Positions 18,602 through 27,957 of a stretch of DNA of 64,000 nt are shown here, one piece after another. Origin of the DNA: Altererythrobacter sp. KTW20L (GTDB lineage Bacteria > Pseudomonadota > Alphaproteobacteria > Sphingomonadales > Sphingomonadaceae); assembly GCF_023501975.1 (NCBI RefSeq), contig NZ_JAMFLH010000011.1, positions 99,280 to 163,279 of the forward strand. Direction: 5' to 3'. The first letter of the stretch is position 1; every line of letters starts with the position of its first letter. The translations under genes and the position numbers were made by a program. Below the pieces are notes generated by a model that saw nothing but the letters and a program-made list of their open reading frames with translations, was not told where the DNA came from and searched no databases.

Positions 18602-19276
18602 TCAAAGCGTCGCCTCGATCTCCCGCGCGGCCTGCACCGGGTCCTCGGCGCGGCTGATCGGGCGGCCGATGACCAGGACGCTGGCGCCATCATCACGCGC
18701 TGCACGCGGGGTGACGACGCGCTTCTGGTCACCCACGGCGGAACCGGCTGGGCGCAAGCCGGGGACGACGAAATAGCCCTTTTTCCACTGGCGATGGACT
18801 TCGCCGATCTCGTGGCCGGAACAGACAATGCCATCAAGCCCGGCAGCCTCGGCCAGTTCCGCCAAGCGCAACACGTGGTCGTGCGGGGTGCCGGAAACAC
18901 CCGTGCGCTGCAGGTCGCGCTCGTCCAGGCTGGTAAGCATGGTCACGGCCACGACCTTGCAATGCTCGCCCGCAGCAGCCTTGGCATCTTCCATCATCGC
19001 ACGTCCGCCCGAAGCGTGGACGGTAACGATGGCGGGTTCGAGCACATGGATCGCCTGCATGGCACCGGCCACGGTGTTGGGAATGTCGTGCAGCTTCAGG
19101 TCGAGGAAGATCGGCAGGCCCACGCTGGCGATTTCATGCACGCCGTGGTGGCCGTGGGCGCAAAAGAATTCCAGCCCCAGCTTGAAGCCGCCGACGTGGC
19201 CCTTGACCTTTTCGGCCAAGGCTTTGGCGGCATCGAGCCGGGGCAGGTCGAGCGCGAGATAGACCGGGTTGCTCAT
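18602..19276 (-). CDS. pyrF: Orotidine 5'-phosphate decarboxylase
   Basis: 224 residues. The catalytic Asp-Lys-Asp array is visible in FLDLKLHDIPNTV, together with the start VYLALDLP, GFKLGLEFF and the phosphate-binding end VLVIGRPISRAEDP. It makes UMP, the last step of de novo pyrimidine synthesis. It overlaps the upstream LapA-domain gene by four bases (ATGA). Confidence 0.94.
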   Translation of the reverse strand: MSNPVYLALDLPRLDAAKALAEKVKGHVGGFKLGLEFFCAHGHHGVHEIASVGLPIFLDLKLHDIPNTVAGAMQAIHVLEPAIVTVHASGGRAMMEDAKAAAGEHCKVVAVTMLTSLDERDLQRTGVSGTPHDHVLRLAELAEAAGLDGIVCSGHEIGEVHRQWKKGYFVVPGLRPAGSAVGDQKRVVTPRAARDDGASVLVIGRPISRAEDPVQAAREIEATL

Positions 19277-19629
19277 GGCAGCGGAGCGCCGGGGTGCGGG
19301 GTGGGTGTGGGCGGCGCGGTTGGTTCAGGGTCAACCACGGCCACTTCATCCACCACGACAGTGGGCTGCTGCACCGGCGTGGCGGCAGCCGTGCGCGAGG
19401 CAACTTCAAGCGCGGCGATCCGGCGATGAAGCTGCCACTTTGCTGCCCGGTGATAGAGCCACATGGGCACGAACCCGATCGCAAACGACAGCATGACGAT
19501 GGCGGGCAGCATCGTATCGACCAACAGGTTGTCCCAGATGCGGACCGTGACCGGCACCCAGTTGGCATAGGTGAAAATCGCCAGGGCAACCAGCAGCAGC
19601 ACCCAGATGACCGTTCGCACGACTTGCAT
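19273..19629 (-). CDS. LapA domain (DUF1049) membrane protein
   Basis: 118 residues. Two membrane helices (VIWVLLLVALAIFTYANW near residues 7-25 and a second around 42-62) with the intervening PVTVRIWDN and the following YHRAAKWQLHRRIAALE are typical of LapA/DUF1049 proteins of the inner membrane, linked to lipopolysaccharide assembly. The C-terminal 35 residues are Pro/Thr-rich and probably unstructured. First gene of the leftward pyrF-trp run. Confidence 0.8.
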   Translation of the reverse strand: MQVVRTVIWVLLLVALAIFTYANWVPVTVRIWDNLLVDTMLPAIVMLSFAIGFVPMWLYHRAAKWQLHRRIAALEVASRTAAATPVQQPTVVVDEVAVVDPEPTAPPTPTPHPGAPLP

Positions 19630-19730
19630 GGCGGATTCCCTCTTGTCTTTTGCGGGTTCGTTCTTCTGGCGCGATGCTAGGCCCTAAGGCTGCGCCTGTG
19701 AAGCGGTTTGGTTTTTGGCCAAAAACCCAG

Positions 19731-21041
19731 TTATCCGAAGACTCTGGCGAAGATCGTATCCACCGCCTTGAAGTGGTAGTCGAGGTTGAACTTTTCCTCC
19801 AGCTCGGCCTCGATCATCGCGGCGCGGACTTCCTCGTCGGCCTTGAGCAGTTCGAGCAGTGACAGCGCGCCATCCGATTCCCACACCTTCATCGCGTTGC
19901 GCTGGACCAGCCGATAGGCGTTGTCGCGGGTGATGCCCGCTTGCGTCAGTGCCAGCAGCACCCGCTGCGAGTGGACAAGGCCGCCCATCTTGTCGAGGTT
20001 CTTCTGCATCCGCTCGGGGTAAACCAGCAGCTTGTCCACCACGCCGGTGAGGCGGGCGAGGGCAAAATCAAGCGTGATCGTGGCATCGGGGCCGATGAAG
20101 CGCTCGACACTGGAGTGCGAGATGTCCCGCTCATGCCACAGCGCCACGTTCTCCATGGCAGGCAGGGCATAGGCGCGGATCATGCGGGCTTGCCCGGTCA
20201 GGTTCTCGGTCAGGATCGGGTTGCGCTTGTGCGGCATGGCACTGGAACCCTTCTGGCCGGGTGAGAAATATTCCTCGGCCTCCAGCACCTCGGTGCGCTG
20301 CAAGTGGCGCACTTCAACCGCCAGCCGCTCGATCGAACTGGCGACCACGGCCAGCGTGGCGAAATACATGGCGTGACGATCGCGCGGAATAACCTGGGTC
20401 GAAACCGGCTCAACCGCCAGGCCCAACTTTTCGGCGACATATTCTTCCACCGCAGGATCGATATTGGCGAAAGTGCCGACCGCGCCCGAAACGGCACAGG
20501 TGGCAATCTCGGCGCGGGCATTGATCAGCCGGGTGCGGCAGCGGGCGAATTCGGCATAGGCCTGGGCCAGCTTGAGGCCGAAGGTCGTCGGCTCGGCATG
20601 GATGCCGTGGCTGCGGCCGATGGTGGGGGTGTACTTGTGTTCTTCGGCCCGGCGACGGATCGCGGCGAGCAGCGCGTCCATGTCTTCCAGCAGCAGGTCG
20701 GTGGCGCGGGCAAGCTGCACCGCCAGCGTGGTGTCGAGCACGTCGGAACTGGTCATGCCCTGGTGCATGAAGCGCGCTTCCGGCCCGACCTGTTCTGCTA
20801 CCCAGTCGAGGAAGGCGATGACATCGTGCTTGAGCACTGCTTCCTTGGCATCGATCGCGGGCACGTCGATCACCGGATCGGTCTGCCACCAGTCCCACAG
20901 CGCCTTGGCGGCAGACTGTGGCACCACGCCAAGGTCGGCCAGCTTCTGCGTGGCATGGGCCTCGATCTCGAACCAGATGCGGTAGCGGGCTTCCGGCTCC
21001 CAGATCGCGGTCATGGCGGGGCGGGCGTAACGGGGGACCAT
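19731..21041 (-). CDS. purB: Adenylosuccinate lyase
   Basis: 436 residues from the ATG at 21041. MVPRYARPAM opens the protein; FMHQGMTSSDVLDTTLAVQ, the catalytic-loop signature SSAMPHKRNP, and GRSHGIHAEPTTFG with the general acid histidine are all present. It acts twice in purine synthesis, on SAICAR and on adenylosuccinate, releasing fumarate. The frame continues open further upstream, across radC, but that part is a shadow of radC and not part of the protein. Confidence 0.95.
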   Translation of the reverse strand: MVPRYARPAMTAIWEPEARYRIWFEIEAHATQKLADLGVVPQSAAKALWDWWQTDPVIDVPAIDAKEAVLKHDVIAFLDWVAEQVGPEARFMHQGMTSSDVLDTTLAVQLARATDLLLEDMDALLAAIRRRAEEHKYTPTIGRSHGIHAEPTTFGLKLAQAYAEFARCRTRLINARAEIATCAVSGAVGTFANIDPAVEEYVAEKLGLAVEPVSTQVIPRDRHAMYFATLAVVASSIERLAVEVRHLQRTEVLEAEEYFSPGQKGSSAMPHKRNPILTENLTGQARMIRAYALPAMENVALWHERDISHSSVERFIGPDATITLDFALARLTGVVDKLLVYPERMQKNLDKMGGLVHSQRVLLALTQAGITRDNAYRLVQRNAMKVWESDGALSLLELLKADEEVRAAMIEAELEEKFNLDYHFKAVDTIFARVFG

Positions 21042-21139
21042 GGGCGGGGCCTTCTTGCAAGCGTCTATCGGATGCGGCGCGGCTAGGGCGAGAGGCGGCG
21101 CTTGGCAAGGGGGCGGGGAGGCATTGTGGCCGATGTCCC

Positions 21140-21859
21140 CTAGATCAGCCCCTTGGCTTTCAGCGAAACCTGACCTTCGCGACCGACGATCACATGGTCG
21201 TGTACGGTGATGCCGAGCAGGCGTCCGGCCTCGGCGATGCGGTTGGTCACCTGGATTTCGGCGCGGCTCGGCTCCGGGTTGCCGCTGGGGTGGTTGTGGA
21301 CCAGGATCAGCGCACTGGCCCCGATGTCGAGGCCACGCTTGATCACCTCGCGCGGGTGGATCGATGCCTCGTCGATCGTCCCGTCGTGCGCCACGTGGTC
21401 GAGCAGCAGGCGGTTCCTCACATTGAGATAAAGCACGCGCACCCGTTCGTGGGTCAGGTGCGCCATGTCGATGGTGAGATAGTCCATCAGTGCCTGCCAC
21501 GATCCCAGCACCGGCTGCTGCTGCACTTCGCTGCGGGCCATGCGGCGGGCGGCGAGGCCGGCAATCTTGATCGCGCCGACGCCGGCATCGGACAGGCCCT
21601 TGACCTGCTTCAGCGCCGCCGGTTCGGCATTGAGCACGCCCGACAGCGAGCCGAAGCGGGCGAGCAGGGTCTTGGCCATCGGCTTGGTGTCGCCCCGCGC
21701 ATTGGCCCCGAACAGCAGGTATTCGAGCACTTCGTAATCGGCCAGGGCCTCCGGTCCGCCAGTCAGCATCCGTTCGCGCAGGCGGGCGCGGTGGCCCGAT
21801 CCGCCGTGCTGCACGGGCGGGCCTGCATTCTCGAAAAGATCCCCGTCGCCCGCGTCCAA
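21140..21859 (-). CDS. radC: RadC family JAB/MPN-domain protein
   Basis: 239 residues with a TTG start at 21857-21859 preceded by GGGGGG, the best start giving the usual N-terminus (GHRARLRERMLTGG). A helix-hairpin-helix-like segment (LKQVKGLSDAGVGAIKIAGL) is followed by the metalloprotease-like JAMM motif HNHPSGNPEPSRAE. Despite the name, a role in DNA repair is doubtful; the JAB domain suggests a metal-dependent hydrolase. Divergent from ydbH, with only 14 bp between the two starts. Confidence 0.88.
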   Translation of the reverse strand: MDAGDGDLFENAGPPVQHGGSGHRARLRERMLTGGPEALADYEVLEYLLFGANARGDTKPMAKTLLARFGSLSGVLNAEPAALKQVKGLSDAGVGAIKIAGLAARRMARSEVQQQPVLGSWQALMDYLTIDMAHLTHERVRVLYLNVRNRLLLDHVAHDGTIDEASIHPREVIKRGLDIGASALILVHNHPSGNPEPSRAEIQVTNRIAEAGRLLGITVHDHVIVGREGQVSLKAKGLI

Positions 21860-21873
21860 CCGCTTGCCCCCCG

Positions 21874-24800
21874 ATGTCTGCCAAATCCATTGCCTTTGCC
21901 GTGCCCCTCGCGCAAGTGTCCCGACGAATGGCGCGTGAATTGGATCAGGAAGGCGAGCAGGCCCCGCGGCGGCGCGGACGGCGGATCGCGCGGCGCATGG
22001 CGCAGGCGCTCGGCGTTGTGCTTGCCATGGCTGTGGCGGGCGTTGTCTTGCTGTGGAGCCAGCGTGAGACCCTGGCCGACGATTATATCGAGCAGGCGCT
22101 GATCGAATTCGGAGTGGAGGCGACCTACGAGGTCGAGAGCATCGGACCCGAAACGCAGGTGTTGCGCAATATCGTGGTGGGTGATCCGGACAGACCGGAT
22201 GCCACCATCGACCGTGCAATTGTGCAAATACGCCTTACCTTCGGCTTACCGCAGATCGCGTCGGTCACGCTGGACACGGTGCGGCTGTGGGGGCGGGTGG
22301 TTGACGGGCAGCCCAGCTTCGGCGCGCTCGATCCGCTGATCTTCACCGACAGCGATGAACCGTTTGCCTTGCCGGACCTCGACCTGACAGTGATCGACGG
22401 TCATGCGCTGATCGAGGGCGATTACGGCCCCATCGCGCTCTCGCTTGACGGCTCGGGGCATTTGCAGGGCGGGTTTGGGGGTGAACTTGCTGTAGTTGCT
22501 CCCCGCCTTGCCTTGGCTGGATGCACGGCAGAGCAGGCTACGCTCTACGGCAGCGTGGCGATTACCGACCGGCGGCCGGGTTTTGCCGGACCTCTGCGGT
22601 TCGATCAGCTCGACTGCGCCGGGCAGGGGGTTTCCGTTGCCGGCGGGGCGGCCGAACTGGAGCTGACTGCAGATGCCGAGCTTACGGCAATCGACGGCGA
22701 GGGCAGCCTGCGGTCTGGCGCTGTGACAGCTCCTTCAGCCCGCCTCGCCGCACTGGAGGGCGACCTGCGCCTCGCCCTGCGCGATGGCAATGTCACCAGC
22801 ACTTTCGACCTTGAAGGGCGCCAGATTGAAACCTCCGCATTGCGCCTGGCCACGCTGGCAATTGAAGGCACCTTGCGAAGCCGCGATGCGTTCGAACGGA
22901 TCGAACTGGAAGCGAGCCTGGATGGCCGCAACCTGCAACCGGGCTCAGACATGGCGGCCATACTGGATGATGCCGCAGGTGCTGCCGAAGGAACACTGGC
23001 GGCCCCGCTGCTCGCCCGCATGCGCCAGCAACTGGCGGTGCAGATACAGGCCAGCCGCCTGACCGGGAACTTCACCCTGCGGCAGGATCGCGACCGCCTT
23101 GCCGTTGTCGTGCCCGAGGCGCGGCTGCGTGGGCGCGGGGGTGATGTCCTGCTGCTGCTCAGCCGCGCGCAGCTTGGCTTCACCGATAGTGGCGTGCCGC
23201 TGTTCTCGGGCAATTTCTCCACCGGCGGGGCGGGCCTGCCGCAGATCGCCGGACGGATGGAGCAGGACGAAGGCGGCGCGCTCGAACTGCGCGCGCGGAT
23301 GGCGGAGTATACCGCAGGCGATGCCAGTCTTACCGTGCCCGACCTGCGCGTCAGCCAGCGCAGCAACGGGGCCCTGGCGCTGGACGGGCGGATCGAGGCG
23401 AGCGGGGCCTTGCCCGGCGGTTTTGCACGCGGGCTGGAACTGCCTTTGTCGGGCACCGTCTCGCCTTCCGGCGCTGTTGCGCTGTGGAGCGCCTGCACCG
23501 CAGTGCGGTTTGACCAGTTGCAGCTATCCGGACTGCTGCTCGAAGGCCGCGCGCTGACCCTGTGTCCACCCACCGGCTCTTCCATCCTGCGCTATGATGC
23601 CGGGGGACTCAGCGTGGCGGCAGGGGTGCCCTCGCTGCAATTGACCGGCACTCTGGGCGAGACCCCCGTGCGCCTGTCGAGCGGCGCGGTTGGCTTTGCC
23701 TGGCCGGGGGCGCTGTCGGCCAAGGCAATCGCAGTGGAACTGGGCGAGCCTGTAACAGCCACCCGCTTCACCATTGCCGACCTCTCGGCCCGCCTGGGTG
23801 ACGAGATCGCCGGCACCTTCACCGGCACCGACGTCCTGCTCGCTGCCGTTCCGCTCGACATCCTGCAGGCGGGCGGCGACTGGCGCTTTGCCGGGGGCGA
23901 GTTGCAGCTCACGAACGTGGCCTTCCGGTTGGAGGACCGGCAGGAGACCGACCGTTTCAAGCCGCTCGGCGCTCAGGGCGCCGTGCTGACGCTGGCCGAC
24001 AATGCGATCCGCAGCCGGTTCGATCTCGCCCATCCTGCCAGCGGTACGAAAGTGGCCGGGATCGACCTTACGCACGATCTCGGCAGCGCCATCGGCCATG
24101 CGGACATCGCCGTGCCTGGCGTAAGCTTCAGCCCTGCTTTCCAGCCACGGGACATTACCGAACTTGCCTATGGCGTGGTCAGCGTTGTTGAAGGCACGGT
24201 CACGGGCAGCGGGCGCGCGGGCTGGTCGCCCGAGGCAATCACCAGCAGCGGAACCTTCTCGTCCGACGGCATCAACCTTGCCGCTGCCTTCGGCCCGGTA
24301 CAGGGCGCGCGCGGCACTGTCGCGTTCACCGACCTGATCGGCCTTACCACGGCGCCCGCCCAGCGCATCGCCATCGACTCGGTCAATCCTGGCATTGAGG
24401 TAAACGACGGCGTAGTGCTGTTCTCGCTGACCGGGGGAACCCAGCTGGACCTGGAAAGCGCGCAGTGGCCGTTCCTGGGCGGGCAGCTTTCGATGCAGTC
24501 GCTGGTAATGAACATCGGGGTGGCCGAGGTACGGCGCTATGTGTTCCAGATCGAAGGGCTGGAGGCCGCCCGCCTGGTCGAGCGGATGGAACTGGCCAAT
24601 ATGTCGGCCAGCGGGACCTTCGACGGGATATTGCCGATTGTGTTCGACGAGATGGGCAACGGCAGGCTGGAGGGCGGGATGCTCTCGGCCCGGCCGCCCG
24701 GCGGACATGTATCCTATGTCGGGCAACTGACATATGAAGACCTGTCGCCGATGGGCAACATGGCTTTCCAGGCCCTGCGCGATCTCGACTACAATACGAT

Positions 24801-25146
24801 GGAAGTGGGCCTCAACGGCCCGCTGACCGGCGAACTGGTGACCCGTGTCCGGCTCGACGGGGTGCGCCAGGGTGCCACTGCGCAGACCAATTTCATCACC
24901 CGCCGCATTGCCCAGTTGCCGATCCGCGTGGTGGTGAACCTGCGCGCGCCGTTCTACCAGATGATCTCGTCGATGCGGTCGCTCTACGATCCATCCTCGG
25001 TGCGTGATCCTCGCGGGTTGGGCCTGATGACCGACGACGGCCAGCGCCTGCGCAGTGCCATTCGCGGCGAGGATGTGCCGCCGGAAGCGGATCCCGATTT
25101 CGATGAACCCTCTATTCAGCCCCCCGAAAGCGAGGCCCAGCCATGA
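21874..25146 (+). CDS. ydbH: YdbH-like intermembrane-bridging protein
   Basis: A 1090-residue AsmA-like protein with one N-terminal membrane helix (ALGVVLAMAVAGVVLLW) and a long periplasmic body rich in beta strands. Its identity is supported by the two following genes, which encode YnbE- and YdbL-like proteins. In E. coli, YdbH spans the periplasm and, with the lipoprotein YnbE, carries phospholipids to the outer membrane; YdbL modulates the pair. The C-terminal NFITRRIAQLPIRVVVNLRAPFY is typical. An ATG at 21928 (MARELDQ) is an alternative start. It overlaps ynbE by four bases. Confidence 0.86.
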   Translation: MSAKSIAFAVPLAQVSRRMARELDQEGEQAPRRRGRRIARRMAQALGVVLAMAVAGVVLLWSQRETLADDYIEQALIEFGVEATYEVESIGPETQVLRNIVVGDPDRPDATIDRAIVQIRLTFGLPQIASVTLDTVRLWGRVVDGQPSFGALDPLIFTDSDEPFALPDLDLTVIDGHALIEGDYGPIALSLDGSGHLQGGFGGELAVVAPRLALAGCTAEQATLYGSVAITDRRPGFAGPLRFDQLDCAGQGVSVAGGAAELELTADAELTAIDGEGSLRSGAVTAPSARLAALEGDLRLALRDGNVTSTFDLEGRQIETSALRLATLAIEGTLRSRDAFERIELEASLDGRNLQPGSDMAAILDDAAGAAEGTLAAPLLARMRQQLAVQIQASRLTGNFTLRQDRDRLAVVVPEARLRGRGGDVLLLLSRAQLGFTDSGVPLFSGNFSTGGAGLPQIAGRMEQDEGGALELRARMAEYTAGDASLTVPDLRVSQRSNGALALDGRIEASGALPGGFARGLELPLSGTVSPSGAVALWSACTAVRFDQLQLSGLLLEGRALTLCPPTGSSILRYDAGGLSVAAGVPSLQLTGTLGETPVRLSSGAVGFAWPGALSAKAIAVELGEPVTATRFTIADLSARLGDEIAGTFTGTDVLLAAVPLDILQAGGDWRFAGGELQLTNVAFRLEDRQETDRFKPLGAQGAVLTLADNAIRSRFDLAHPASGTKVAGIDLTHDLGSAIGHADIAVPGVSFSPAFQPRDITELAYGVVSVVEGTVTGSGRAGWSPEAITSSGTFSSDGINLAAAFGPVQGARGTVAFTDLIGLTTAPAQRIAIDSVNPGIEVNDGVVLFSLTGGTQLDLESAQWPFLGGQLSMQSLVMNIGVAEVRRYVFQIEGLEAARLVERMELANMSASGTFDGILPIVFDEMGNGRLEGGMLSARPPGGHVSYVGQLTYEDLSPMGNMAFQALRDLDYNTMEVGLNGPLTGELVTRVRLDGVRQGATAQTNFITRRIAQLPIRVVVNLRAPFYQMISSMRSLYDPSSVRDPRGLGLMTDDGQRLRSAIRGEDVPPEADPDFDEPSIQPPESEAQP

Positions 25147-25388
25147 TTGCCGCGAAATTGACCAAGGGCCCTGCTAGAGCCCATAAGGCTGCCATGAGGG
25201 GCAGGCTGATGGACAGGGCAAGGCTGGTGGTGTTGCTGGGGGCGATCCCGTTGGCTGGGTGCATCACGCTTGAAGCGCCCGACCAGCCGATCGTGATCGA
25301 ACTCAATATCAACATCACGCAGGAAGTGATTTACCGCCTGGCGGACGATGCGAACAATGCGATCGACGAGAACGCCGACATATTCTGA
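25143..25388 (+). CDS. ynbE: YnbE-like outer-membrane lipoprotein
   Basis: The signal sequence RARLVVLLGAIPLAGC carries a lipobox (LAGC), and the mature part CITLEAPDQPIVIELNINI...EVIYRLADDANNAIDENADIF is the conserved YnbE core. It is thought to cap the periplasmic end of YdbH at the outer membrane. The ATG at 25143 overlaps the ydbH stop (ATGA), implying translational coupling. The ATG at 25209, after GAGGGGCAGG, gives a more typical lipoprotein leader and may be the true start. Confidence 0.88.
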   Translation: MIAAKLTKGPARAHKAAMRGRLMDRARLVVLLGAIPLAGCITLEAPDQPIVIELNINITQEVIYRLADDANNAIDENADIF

Positions 25389-25795
25389 TGGAGCATATGA
25401 TGATCATCGACAGCAAGTACCGCAAGGTTCTGGGAACGGCCGCCACCGCACTTCTGCTGGCGGGCCTTGCTACCCCCGTGCTGGCGCAGCGCGATCCTGC
25501 CTATGCCGCCGCGCGCGAAGCGGGCCAGGTGGGCGAGCGGGTCAACGGCTATCTCGGTATTGTCGGCAATGCGACGCCGGAACTGCAGCGTGTGGTGGAC
25601 GATATCAACAACCAGCGCCGCCAGGTCTATACCCAGCGCGCCCAGGCCGAAGGGGCCACGCTGGAGCAGTATGCGCTGACCGCGGGCTGCCTTGCGATTG
25701 CCCGCACGACGCCCGGAGAAAAGTACCAGGCACCCGATGGCACCTGGCAGACCCGCACTGCGGCTGCGCCCGTTCGCGATCCCCGCTGCCCCTGA
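25388..25795 (+). CDS. ydbL: YdbL-like periplasmic protein (DUF1318)
   Basis: 135 residues with a cleavable signal peptide (LGTAATALLLAGLATPVLAQ). The mature part has AREAGQVGERVNGYLGIV, VVDDINNQRRQVYTQRAQ and the C-terminal CLAIARTTPGEKY, as in DUF1318/YdbL. It completes the ydbH-ynbE-ydbL operon; its start codon overlaps the ynbE stop (TGATG). Confidence 0.87.
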   Translation: MEHMMIIDSKYRKVLGTAATALLLAGLATPVLAQRDPAYAAAREAGQVGERVNGYLGIVGNATPELQRVVDDINNQRRQVYTQRAQAEGATLEQYALTAGCLAIARTTPGEKYQAPDGTWQTRTAAAPVRDPRCP

Positions 25796-25933
25796 TCTGG
25801 TTACGATTTCCCGCTAACCGCGCCTAACTCGTCCCCACCCGGTTGACTTGGATATGCCCCCCGCCTAAGGGGGCGGCGCCCATGGCAGGGTGCTGGTTTG
25901 CCCATGCCAAATCCTTCGTTTAAGGGACTTGGC

Positions 25934-26251
25934 ATGAGCGACGAGAAACCTGTCCGGGAACCCATCGAGGAGGATGCGCGAATCGACGCGCTCGAGGCGC
26001 GGCTCAAAGCCGCCCAGGGCCGCGAGGAGGAGCGCAACCGTCCGCAGATGACGGGGGCCGATGCGAATTATCGCAGCGGCAACCGCGCATTGGCGGATCT
26101 TCTCGGAGGGCTCCTGGGGGGAGCGGTGATCGGTTATGCCATTGGCTATCTGACCGGAACCAACCCATGGGGCCTGTTGATCGGCCTGTTCCTCGGAATT
26201 GTGGTCGCCTTCAGGAATATCATCCGGATTTCGAGCCGACCCTCCGAATAG
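25934..26251 (+). CDS. atpI: ATP synthase protein I (AtpI)
   Basis: 105 residues from the ATG at 25934. A charged, helical N-terminus (EEDARIDALEARLKAAQGREEERN) is followed by two membrane helices (LLGGLLGGAVIGYAIGYLTG and LLIGLFLGIVVAFRNI). AtpI helps assemble the c-ring of the F-type ATP synthase. First gene of the F0 operon, 39 bp before atpB. Confidence 0.85.
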   Translation: MSDEKPVREPIEEDARIDALEARLKAAQGREEERNRPQMTGADANYRSGNRALADLLGGLLGGAVIGYAIGYLTGTNPWGLLIGLFLGIVVAFRNIIRISSRPSE

Positions 26252-26290
26252 GGGGAGCCGGTTTTGCGAGTTTAAGGAAGCGAAGAACAA

Positions 26291-27091
26291 GTGGCAGCGC
26301 AACTGGCTCCTGAACCGGCGAAAGTCGATCCGATGCACCAGTTCACCGTGGAGCCGATGTTCGGTTCCGCGGGCTGGGAAGCCGCAGGCTTCAACATCGC
26401 CTTCACCAATTCGGCCATGTGGATGGTGATCGCCGCGGTCGTGCTGTGGATGTTTATGCTTGGCGGCATGAAGCGCCAGCTCGTCCCCGGTCGCTGGCAG
26501 ATGGCGGTGGAGAGCTTCACCGGCTTCATCGACAACCTGGTCGAAGCGAACATCGGCAAGGAGGGCAAGAAGTATGTGCCCTATGTCTTCAGCCTGTTCA
26601 TGTTCATTCTGTTTGCCAACCTGCTCGGCCTGATGCCGCTGGGCCTGGTGGGCGTGCACCCCTTTACCTTCACCAGCCACTTCACCGTAACCGGCGTGCT
26701 CGCGATCATGAGCTTCGCCATCGTGCTGATCGTGGGTTTCTGGAAGCACGGCCTGCACTTCTTCAGCCTGTTCGTGCCCAAGGGTACGCCGCTGGTCATG
26801 GCGATCATCATCGCGCCGATCGAATTCATCTCGTTCCTGTTCCGCCCCTTCAGCCTGGCCCTGCGACTGTTCGTGGCGATGATGGCCGGGCACGTGCTGC
26901 TGGAAGTGCTGTCCAGCTTCGTCATCAGCGGGTGGGGTGCGGGCCTTGGTTTCGGCGTGTTGGTCGGCATCCCCAGCTTCGTCCTGATGATCGCCATCTG
27001 CGCCCTCGAAATCCTGGTTTCCGGTATCCAGGCATATGTCTTTGCGCTGCTGACGTCGCTCTACATCAACGACGCCGAGCACCTGCACTGA
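26291..27091 (+). CDS. atpB: F0F1 ATP synthase subunit a
   Basis: 266 residues with a GTG start at 26291 behind AAGGAAG. The proton-channel segment has the essential arginine in RPFSLALRLFVAMMAGH and the conserved SGIQAYVFALLTSLYINDAE at the end. It forms the two half-channels against the c-ring in the inner membrane. Confidence 0.95.
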   Translation: MAAQLAPEPAKVDPMHQFTVEPMFGSAGWEAAGFNIAFTNSAMWMVIAAVVLWMFMLGGMKRQLVPGRWQMAVESFTGFIDNLVEANIGKEGKKYVPYVFSLFMFILFANLLGLMPLGLVGVHPFTFTSHFTVTGVLAIMSFAIVLIVGFWKHGLHFFSLFVPKGTPLVMAIIIAPIEFISFLFRPFSLALRLFVAMMAGHVLLEVLSSFVISGWGAGLGFGVLVGIPSFVLMIAICALEILVSGIQAYVFALLTSLYINDAEHLH

Positions 27092-27138
27092 GTTTCTCAA
27101 CATCTACTTCCAACGAATTCACTTGAAAGGATAATCTC

Positions 27139-27363
27139 ATGGATCTCGAAGCTGCCAAGATGGTCGGTGCGGGCCTCGCCGCAATCGGTGCCGGCATGGC
27201 CGCGCTGGGCGTGGGCAACGTTTTCGGCTCGTTCCTGGAAAGCGCGCTGCGCAACCCGGGTGCTGCCGACGGCCAGCAGGGCCGCCTGTTCATCGGTTTC
27301 GCCGCGGCGGAACTGTTGGGCCTGCTCGCCTTCGTCGTCGCGATGATCATCCTGTTCGTCTGA
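27139..27363 (+). CDS. atpE: F0F1 ATP synthase subunit c
   Basis: 74 residues forming a two-helix hairpin. The polar loop is ALRNPGAADGQQ and the proton-binding carboxylate is Glu58 in FAAAELLGL. The glycine-rich first helix GAGLAAIGAGMAALGVG allows tight ring packing. Glutamate rather than an Ile-Glu-Ala sodium signature suggests proton use. Confidence 0.95.
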   Translation: MDLEAAKMVGAGLAAIGAGMAALGVGNVFGSFLESALRNPGAADGQQGRLFIGFAAAELLGLLAFVVAMIILFV

Positions 27364-27462
27364 CGATTGCTTTTCCCGACCGGGCGCTTGGCAATTTGCT
27401 GAGTTGCCCGGCCGGGCCAGACCTGCCGCCACTCTTTTCGCGCTGACAGACGGAATCCGTCC

Positions 27463-27957
27463 ATGCCACAGATCGCCCAATTGCCCGAAATCTGGTCCAG
27501 CCAGCTGTTCTGGCTGCTGATCATTTTCGGCCTCGTCTATGTCGTGGTCGGCAAGACCATGCTGCCTAAGGTCATGGACACCGTGGGCCAGCGCGACAGC
27601 CAGATCGCCAGCGACCTGGCTGCGGCTCAGGCTGCGCGCGATGCGGCTGACGAGCAGGAAGCGGCATGGCGTGCTCGTGAGAACGCCAACCGGGCTGCGG
27701 CGCAGGGCGTGGTAGCGGAGGCCAAGGCCAAGGCCGCCTCTGCAACCGAAACCCGCCTCAAGACCGCGCAGGTTTCAATCGACGCGATGTCGGCCGAAGC
27801 CGAGGCGCGGATCGAAGTTGCCCGCAATGAAGCGGCTGTGGAGATTGAAACAGTAGCTGCCGAAGCCGCACAGGATATCACCGCGCGGCTTGCCGGGGTG
27901 AAAGTGACCAAGACTGCGGCAGCAGCCGCCGTGAAGAAGGCGATGGCTCATGGCTAA
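27463..27957 (+). CDS. atpF2: F0F1 ATP synthase subunit b'
   Basis: 164 residues: one N-terminal membrane helix (SQLFWLLIIFGLVYVVV) and a long Ala/Glu-rich helix forming half of the peripheral stalk. Alphaproteobacteria have two different b subunits; this is the first, b'-like copy (atpG in some schemes). It overlaps atpF by eight bases. Confidence 0.88.
   Translation: MPQIAQLPEIWSSQLFWLLIIFGLVYVVVGKTMLPKVMDTVGQRDSQIASDLAAAQAARDAADEQEAAWRARENANRAAAQGVVAEAKAKAASATETRLKTAQVSIDAMSAEAEARIEVARNEAAVEIETVAAEAAQDITARLAGVKVTKTAAAAAVKKAMAHG

Noticed and set aside
21042..21890. Apparent 280-residue N-terminal extension of adenylosuccinate lyase
   Set aside because: The extension is radC read in another frame; purB has a normal start at 21041 and radC has its JAMM motif intact.
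25865..27103. 412-codon minus-strand frame opposite atpI and atpB
   Set aside because: Shadow frame; composition is Gln/His/Glu-rich with no motif, while the plus-strand ATP synthase genes are unmistakable.
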